A DNA stretch of 10,597 nucleotides from Treponema sp. UBA4326 (GTDB lineage: Bacteria > Spirochaetota > Spirochaetia > Treponematales > Treponemataceae), in the NCBI GenBank assembly GCA_002393835.1, contig DGTW01000070.1:588-11184 (forward strand), read 5' to 3'. Position numbers and translations under genes: made by a program. Positions 6,034-10,597 of the stretch are shown here, one piece after another. Position 1 is the first letter of the stretch, and each line of letters starts with the position of its first letter. The notes below the pieces were generated by a model. That model was not told where the DNA came from, ran no database searches, and was given only the letters and a program-made list of their open reading frames with translations.

Positions 6034-7504
6034 AAACATTACAAAAAAATCTTTCTTGTTTGTCCTTCTTTGCTTTTTTTCGGCAGGACTTATTCTTGCT
6101 CAATCGGCTACGGCAGATTTGACAAAGCGCTTCCTTCAGAAAGCTGATGACCAGTATTCCGAGATGAAGTACGAAGATGCTTTTAAAACCATAAACGCAG
6201 CCCTTAAACTTTCTGAAAGAGATGAAGTCCCCGGCAATGTCTATCTTCTTGCAACTCAGATTTACACCAAGTTGCTCGAAAAAATGACAAAAACAAAGGA
6301 TTACACGCTCTTCAATGATGTAGTCATGAATTTACAGACCTATCCTAAAATTAATGATGAGCCGCAAATCCAGAAGTTTATTCGTATGATTCAGCAGCAG
6401 CAGGCTGACATAAAAGATGCCGCCCGGGATGCAAAAAACCGGGAAATGCTTCAGGATATTTCTGCAAAACAGCAGGCTCAGCAGCAGGAAATGGTTGAAA
6501 ACATCACGGCCAGCACTCAGGAAAGCAACAAAAAAATGCTTGAGACTTTCTCTGACAAAATGAATGAAAGCACCGAGAGCATTGTTTCAAAAATGTCAGA
6601 GCAGAATACGTCTTTGATTCAGGGTGTTACCGACACAATGACGACAACCCTCGACACTATGGACAAAAGGTCTAGCAAAACGGTTTGGATTATCGCTATC
6701 GGAGCCGGAATCATCTTCTTGGTTGTTTTCCTTCTTGTCTTCCTTGCCATGAAGGCTTCTGCCCGGGCATCGGCAATACAGGCTGAGCAGCTTGACTCAA
6801 CCCTTAAACTTATCGCCGGAATGCAGCAGACAAACAACCAGCTTCTTCTGGGTGGCGTAACAGATTTTAATGGAATGGGATTAAAGTCAGCCGGAAGCTC
6901 TCGCTGGGGCGTTGACGCTCTTCCTGCTCCAGAAATGAATGATGATGAAAAGGCCGAGCTAAAGCAGCTTGTAATTGATTGTGAAAAACTCGGTTCAGAA
7001 ATAGATGCCGTTACGAAACGAAAAAACAACTCAAAGAATGTAAGCGAGCTTGTGTATAAACTTGCCATGCAATTAGGCCTCAATCAGAATTCTTCAATGA
7101 TTTACTTTGCAGCCGCAATGGTTTATGACGCAGGCTTCCTTTCAGTTCCGGAAGAAATTTTGGAGGCGGAGAGCCTTACCGATGAGCAGAGAGTCCAGCT
7201 TCGTGATCATATTAATCACTATGAGGAATATCTCGGCTTCGTTCCACGAAAATACTGGCAGATTTTCAAAGAGGCTGCCCTTTATCACCATGAGAACACT
7301 GACGGAAGCGGTTATCTTGGAATTACAGGCCCAGATATTCCGCAAATTGCCCGGCTTATCCATGTTGCCGAAAGTTACAATTCGCTTATCAGCCGCCGAA
7401 ACTATAAGCAGATTATGGATAAGGAAACGGCAATTCAGGAACTTGAGTCAAAGCCCAACCTTTACGATATTGATGTAGTCAAGGTTTTGGACGCAATAGT
7501 TTAA
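6020..7504 (+). CDS. Membrane-spanning protein with periplasmic coiled coil and degenerate cytoplasmic HD-GYP domain
   Basis: The start is set at ATG 6020, because GGAG (6010-6013) lies 6 nt upstream and the signal sequence begins there; an upstream ATG at 5972 would add 16 polar residues. The 494-residue product has a signal peptide (1-28, ending ILAQ), a helical TPR-like region (32-110), a Gln-rich coiled coil (120-218), one transmembrane helix (222-244) and a cytoplasmic part. Residues about 335-494 follow the HD-GYP phosphodiesterase fold, which normally cleaves cyclic di-GMP. HHENTDGSGY (423-432) and His397 are kept, but the HDxGK motif reads YDAGF (369-373), the first His is Asn (around 340), and the late Asp is Glu451. 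With these metal ligands lost, catalysis is doubtful and a binding or signalling role is more likely. A strong terminator follows. Confidence 0.9.
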   Translation: MLLNKNITKKSFLFVLLCFFSAGLILAQSATADLTKRFLQKADDQYSEMKYEDAFKTINAALKLSERDEVPGNVYLLATQIYTKLLEKMTKTKDYTLFNDVVMNLQTYPKINDEPQIQKFIRMIQQQQADIKDAARDAKNREMLQDISAKQQAQQQEMVENITASTQESNKKMLETFSDKMNESTESIVSKMSEQNTSLIQGVTDTMTTTLDTMDKRSSKTVWIIAIGAGIIFLVVFLLVFLAMKASARASAIQAEQLDSTLKLIAGMQQTNNQLLLGGVTDFNGMGLKSAGSSRWGVDALPAPEMNDDEKAELKQLVIDCEKLGSEIDAVTKRKNNSKNVSELVYKLAMQLGLNQNSSMIYFAAAMVYDAGFLSVPEEILEAESLTDEQRVQLRDHINHYEEYLGFVPRKYWQIFKEAALYHHENTDGSGYLGITGPDIPQIARLIHVAESYNSLISRRNYKQIMDKETAIQELESKPNLYDIDVVKVLDAIV

Positions 7505-7530
7505 AAAAAATGCATAAATAAAAGTTCTTT

Positions 7531-7564
7531 TACCCATGCGATTTTGCATGGGTATTCTTTTTTT
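7531..7564 (+). terminator. Rho-independent terminator after the HD-GYP gene
   Basis: A perfect 9-bp stem, TACCCATGC (7531-7539) with GCATGGGTA (7546-7554), has a 6-nt loop and is followed by a T-rich tract TTCTTTTTTT. It closes the transcript of the 4858-7504 pair and insulates glmS. Confidence 0.92.
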
Positions 7565-7575
7565 AAAGAAAATTG

Positions 7576-7581
7576 TATAAT
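7576..7581 (+). promoter_or_regulatory. -10 element of the glmS promoter
   Basis: A perfect TATAAT lies here, predicting a start near 7588 and a leader of about 22 nt. No good -35 is visible; the region at -35 is the T-tract of the preceding terminator (TTCTTT at 7555-7560 would have a 15-bp spacer). The short leader leaves no room for a glmS ribozyme. Confidence 0.6.
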
Positions 7582-7609
7582 GATTTACTTATTTTAAAAG
7601 GAAAAATTT

Positions 7610-9535
7610 ATGTGTGGAATTGTTGGTTATGTTGGCTCAAAGCAGGCAACCCCTGTTCTTATTAACGGTCTAAAAAAGCTTGAATACAGGGGCTATGACT
7701 CGGCTGGCGTTGCAGTTTTGTCAGAAGATTCTGATGAAATCCTTGTACGAAAATCAAAGGGAGCACTTAAATTCCTCGTTGAGAAAATTACAGATCAGGT
7801 TGTAAAAGCTTCTCAGAACATGAGCGATGAAGAGGCTGAAAAGCGCCTGACTGAGCTTATCGAAAAAACAGGTTCCATCGTAAAGGGAAATGTCGGTATC
7901 GGACACACTCGCTGGGCAACCCACGGTGAGCCGAGCGACCTCAATTCTCATCCCCACACAAATGTAAGCGGAACGATTGCCGTGGTTCACAACGGAATCA
8001 TCGAAAACTATGCCAAGCTTAAGGCCTGGCTTCAGGATCAGGGCGTCGTTTTTAAGAGCCAGACTGATACTGAGGTTATCGCACATTTAATCAACTACTT
8101 CTACGAAAAAACAGGCGAAATCTTCAAGGCTGTTCTTGAAACCCTCCATCGCCTCGAAGGAAGCTATGCCCTTGGTGTCCTCTGCACGAAATTCCCTGAC
8201 AGGCTGATTGCGGCCCGAAAGGAAAGTCCACTTATTGTTGGTCTTGGTAAGGGTGAGAATTTCATCGCTTCTGATGTTCCGGCTGTCCTTGAATACACCC
8301 GTGATGTCTACTATCTCAACCAGAATGAGCTGGCTGTCCTTTACAATGACCATGTTGACCTTTTCGATGGAGAAGGCAACAAACTTGTTCGCGAGCCTTC
8401 TCATGTCGAGTGGGATATGGCAAGCGCTGAAAAGGGCGGTTATGCCCACTTTATGCTCAAGGAAATCCATGAGCAGCCAAAAGCCTTTACTGACACCCTT
8501 CGTCCCCGTCTTGTTTTTGAGGGTGAAGTGCCTTCAGATATTCAGTTTGACGAGGTTGATTTTGGTCAGGACTGGAAGGAAGCCGGCCGAATCGTAATCA
8601 CTGCCTGTGGAACGGCTTATCATGCCGGAGTCGTCGCAAAATATGCCTTCGAAAAGTTTGCCCGCATCCCGGTTACAGTCGATGTCGCCTCAGAATTCCG
8701 CTACCGAAATCCGATTCTCAATAAAAATGACATTTTCATCGTAATCTCTCAGTCTGGTGAGACAGCGGATACCCTGGCAGCCCTGCGCCTTGCAAAAGAG
8801 GCCGGAGCCAAAGTAATCGCCATCACTAACTGCGTAGGCTCAACCGTAAGCCGGGAAGCTGATGAAGTAATTTACACCTGGGCAGGCCCGGAAATTGCCG
8901 TTGCCTCAACCAAGGCTTACACGACTCAGCTCATGTGCCTCTATCTTCTTGCAATCAAAATGGGTAAGGAAAGGGGAATCATTTCAGCCGAAAATTACAA
9001 AGAACTTCTTTCTGAGATTGCCACAATCCCGGAAAAAGCACAGAAAATCGTCGATAACCAGGCTGAAATCCAGAAGTTCGCAAGCCAGCAGTTCAATAAA
9101 TCAAAGATTTTCTATATTGGCCGCCTGTTCGACTCAGCTTCCTCCCTTGAAAGCGCCCTTAAGCTTAAGGAAGTCAGCTACATGCACTGCGAGGCTTTTG
9201 CGGCTGGCGAGCTTAAGCACGGCCCGATTGCCCTGATTGACAAGGACACTCTCGTTGTCGCAATCGCAACGGAGCCAGAGCTTTACGAAAAACTTGCCTC
9301 AAACATCGTCGAGGTCAAGAGCCGTGGGGCCGTAACAATGGCAATCACCCTGGACAAAAAAGGCGCCTTCAACAATTGCTGTGACTCGGTAATCACGATT
9401 CCGGACACAAATCCGGCCCTTGCCTCAATGCTTTCGATTATCCCGGCCCAGCTTTTCGCTTATTACTGCTCGATTCTCCGTGGCAATGATCCGGATAAAC
9501 CGAGAAACCTTGCAAAATCAGTAACAGTGGAGTAA
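7610..9535 (+). CDS. glmS: Glutamine--fructose-6-phosphate aminotransferase (isomerizing)
   Basis: GlmS makes glucosamine-6-phosphate from fructose-6-phosphate and glutamine, the first step toward UDP-GlcNAc for peptidoglycan, in the cytoplasm. The class II glutaminase domain starts MCGIVGYVG, with Cys2 as the nucleophile after Met removal, and has EYRGYDSAG (25-33), HTRWATHGEP (99-108) and VHNGIIEN (126-133). Two SIS sugar-isomerase domains follow, with TACGTAYHAG near 330-340, SQSGETADT near 379-387 and GELKHGP near 532-538. The end is the family's LAKSVTVE. The 641-residue length exceeds the 609 of E. coli, mainly through about 25 extra residues at 60-92 (charged, helical: MSDEEAEKRLTELIEK). 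The start is firm: Cys2 must follow Met, and AAGGA (7598-7602) is well spaced. Its own promoter and downstream tandem terminators indicate a single-gene transcript. Confidence 0.98.
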   Translation: MCGIVGYVGSKQATPVLINGLKKLEYRGYDSAGVAVLSEDSDEILVRKSKGALKFLVEKITDQVVKASQNMSDEEAEKRLTELIEKTGSIVKGNVGIGHTRWATHGEPSDLNSHPHTNVSGTIAVVHNGIIENYAKLKAWLQDQGVVFKSQTDTEVIAHLINYFYEKTGEIFKAVLETLHRLEGSYALGVLCTKFPDRLIAARKESPLIVGLGKGENFIASDVPAVLEYTRDVYYLNQNELAVLYNDHVDLFDGEGNKLVREPSHVEWDMASAEKGGYAHFMLKEIHEQPKAFTDTLRPRLVFEGEVPSDIQFDEVDFGQDWKEAGRIVITACGTAYHAGVVAKYAFEKFARIPVTVDVASEFRYRNPILNKNDIFIVISQSGETADTLAALRLAKEAGAKVIAITNCVGSTVSREADEVIYTWAGPEIAVASTKAYTTQLMCLYLLAIKMGKERGIISAENYKELLSEIATIPEKAQKIVDNQAEIQKFASQQFNKSKIFYIGRLFDSASSLESALKLKEVSYMHCEAFAAGELKHGPIALIDKDTLVVAIATEPELYEKLASNIVEVKSRGAVTMAITLDKKGAFNNCCDSVITIPDTNPALASMLSIIPAQLFAYYCSILRGNDPDKPRNLAKSVTVE

Positions 9536-9548
9536 TTCATGTTCGTTC

Positions 9549-9590
9549 GAGAAAATTCTGTTCACCTTGCGGCAAACAGAATTTTCTCTC
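9549..9590 (+). terminator. Long hairpin after glmS (first of two terminators)
   Basis: A perfect 14-bp inverted repeat, GAGAAAATTCTGTT (9549-9562) with its complement at 9575-9588, encloses a 12-nt loop and is followed by a weak T-rich stretch (TCTTTGCT). The stem has the A/T-rich inner part typical of bidirectional or accessory terminators. Confidence 0.75.
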
Positions 9591-9596
9591 TTTGCT

Positions 9597-9624
9597 AAAA
9601 ACCGGCCTCCTTGCCGGTCTTTTT
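9597..9624 (+). terminator. Second rho-independent terminator between glmS and the hydrolase
   Basis: ACCGGC (9601-9606) pairs with GCCGGT (9613-9618) around a CTCCTT loop, preceded by AAAA and followed by CTTTTT. It is compact and typical, and it ends only 12 nt before the start codon of the next gene. Transcription of that gene must therefore come from read-through or from a start in or very near the hairpins. Confidence 0.8.
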
Positions 9625-9636
9625 GATGGAGTTTTT

Positions 9637-10428
9637 ATGCGAATTTTATGTCTTGGCGACAGTATTATGCAGTACAATGATTTTTCGACCTTTCCTCAGA
9701 CTGGCTGGGTGCAGGAGCTTGCCCGCTTTTTCCCTGTAGAAACAGTCTGGCTTGATTTCGCCCGAAACGGCCGCAGCACTAAGTCTTTCATTGACGAGGG
9801 ACGGTTTGTGCGTGTCATGGCCGAAGCAAAAAAGGGTGATTTTGCCCTGATTCAGTTCGCCCACAATGATGAGAAGGACGACCCCACCCGCCACACAAGC
9901 CCGGAAGCAGGAGGCTCTTTCCGAAAGAATCTTTCGTATTTCGTCCGCGAACTGCGCTCAAAGGGCCTTCTTCCTGTCCTTTTGACACCAATGGCCCGAC
10001 GTATGTTCGACAGCGAAAATCCCGGAGCAAAACCTGTGAATTCTCACGGTCAATATCCTGCTGCAATCATTGAATGTGCAAAGGCTGAGAATGTCCCTTG
10101 CATTGATATGACGAGCCTGACAATGAAGCTCCTTGAAAAGGAAGGATTTGCCGCATCCCGCCGTTTTTACATGAACTTTGACTCAGGCCTTTATGAAAAC
10201 TTCCCGGAAGGCCGGAATGACAACAGCCACCTCCGCCCTGAAGGCGCTCACGCATATTCCCTTCTTGCCGCCGGAGAAATCAAAAAAATTGCAGAAAACT
10301 TCCCGGAATATGCCGAATTGTCAGAAAATTGCATGAAAGGCTGTGAAAGCCCCTTCAATGAGGTCGAAGCCAACCCTGAAGACAACATCAACGCCGAAAT
10401 CGACGACGAATACACTGTTTTTAAGTAA
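9637..10428 (+). CDS. Cytoplasmic SGNH/GDSL hydrolase, rhamnogalacturonan acetylesterase-like
   Basis: The start is ATG 9637, with GGAG (9628-9631) 5 nt upstream; a TTG at 9592 in the same frame would place 15 residues inside the terminator hairpins. The 263-residue protein shows the SGNH blocks: LGDSI (6-10, nucleophile Ser9), ARNGRST (42-48, Gly45), FAHND (74-78, Asn77) and DNSHL (195-199, catalytic Asp195 and His198). The block III context (IQFAHNDEKDDPTRH) and length resemble carbohydrate esterase family 12, whose members remove acetyl groups from rhamnogalacturonan. There is no signal peptide, so it would act on imported, short acetylated sugars, or on another small ester. The tail from 240 is acidic (PEDNINAEIDDE). 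The triad looks intact, so it is probably active. The substrate is inferred; the enzyme class is firm. Confidence 0.9.
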   Translation: MRILCLGDSIMQYNDFSTFPQTGWVQELARFFPVETVWLDFARNGRSTKSFIDEGRFVRVMAEAKKGDFALIQFAHNDEKDDPTRHTSPEAGGSFRKNLSYFVRELRSKGLLPVLLTPMARRMFDSENPGAKPVNSHGQYPAAIIECAKAENVPCIDMTSLTMKLLEKEGFAASRRFYMNFDSGLYENFPEGRNDNSHLRPEGAHAYSLLAAGEIKKIAENFPEYAELSENCMKGCESPFNEVEANPEDNINAEIDDEYTVFK

Positions 10429-10462
10429 AAGATACTGGGGAAAGAACTGGTGTAGGGAAGGC

Positions 10463-10492
10463 GTTTGGGGCAAGGCGACCCATTCCCCAAAT
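10463..10492 (+). other. Weak stem-loop downstream of the hydrolase gene
   Basis: TTTGGGG (10464-10470) can pair with CCCCAAA (10485-10491) around a 14-nt loop; a flanking G-T adds a wobble pair. There is no T-tract, so it is at most a weak terminator or a processing hairpin. The rest of 10429-10533 shows no coding signal. Confidence 0.35.
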
Positions 10493-10533
10493 CAATTTAT
10501 AGCATTTTCTACGATTTACTATACACTGTCATC

Positions 10534-10561
10534 TTGACCAACACCGATATTTTCTGATAAT
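10534..10561 (+). promoter_or_regulatory. tRNA gene promoter
   Basis: TTGACC (10534-10539) is followed after 16 bp by GATAAT (10556-10561), close to sigma-70 consensus. A perfect TATAAT also lies at 10563-10568, but is 23 bp from that -35. Either way transcription starts within a few bases of the tRNA 5' end at 10576, as is usual for tRNA genes. Confidence 0.65.
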
Positions 10562-10575
10562 ATATAATCCACTTC

Positions 10576-10597
10576 GGGCCATTAGCTCAGCGGTTAG
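10576..10597 (+). tRNA. tRNA gene, 5' part only (cut by the window end)
   Basis: The last 22 bases fit a tRNA start: 7-nt acceptor strand GGGCCAT (10576-10582), T8 and A9 (TA), D-stem GCTC (10585-10588) and a D-loop beginning AGCGGTTA. The anticodon is outside the window, so the amino acid cannot be named. Confidence 0.85.

Noticed and set aside
7505..7609. glmS ribozyme or riboswitch upstream of glmS
   Set aside because: The space is taken by the preceding terminator and promoter, and the predicted leader is only about 22 nt.
8208..8597. Plus-strand 129-codon frame inside glmS
   Set aside because: It is out of frame with the conserved GlmS sequence and has no independent signals.
9592..9636. 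TTG start for the hydrolase gene
   Set aside because: It lies within the tandem terminators and has no ribosome site; ATG 9637 has GGAG at 5 nt and starts directly with the GDS strand.

Overview
The window looks like ordinary chromosome of a spirochaete, most likely a Treponema of the rumen or gut type. This rests on moderate GC, Treponema-like exported proteins, a DUF4015 lipoprotein, and an intracellular GDSL/rhamnogalacturonan-acetylesterase-like enzyme of the sort pectin-feeding treponemes carry. No database was searched, so the genus is an inference. There is no phage, transposase, CRISPR or clear island.

Layout. Positions 1-761 (minus strand) hold the 5' part of a gene for a membrane-anchored, solute-binding-like protein that runs off the left edge. 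An 82-bp divergent spacer contains a promoter-like sequence and a 9-bp direct repeat. Next is a two-gene unit on the plus strand: a long exported protein with a propeller-like N-terminus and a DUF4015 glycosidase-like domain (844-3309), overlapping by ATGA the tRNA-modification GTPase gene mnmE (3306-4769). mnmE carries an in-frame inverted array of 7-bp repeats.

A second two-gene unit follows: an exported helical/beta-barrel protein starting at GTG (4858-6033), overlapped by a membrane-spanning protein with a degenerate HD-GYP domain (start corrected to 6020, end 7504). It closes with a strong terminator at 7531-7564. glmS (7610-9535) has its own promoter and ends at tandem terminators. A cytoplasmic SGNH hydrolase (start corrected to 9637, end 10428) follows. 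The right edge cuts through the first 22 bases of a tRNA gene with a good promoter.

The housekeeping part is mnmE (wobble-uridine modification), glmS (glucosamine-6-phosphate for peptidoglycan) and the tRNA. The least described part is the 4858-7504 pair. Both products have a signal peptide, a helical domain and a Gln-rich coil; one ends in a probable outer-membrane barrel and the other in a cytoplasmic HD-GYP domain that has lost several metal ligands. I read this as a possible trans-envelope sensor. The other notable signal is the heptamer palindrome inside mnmE.
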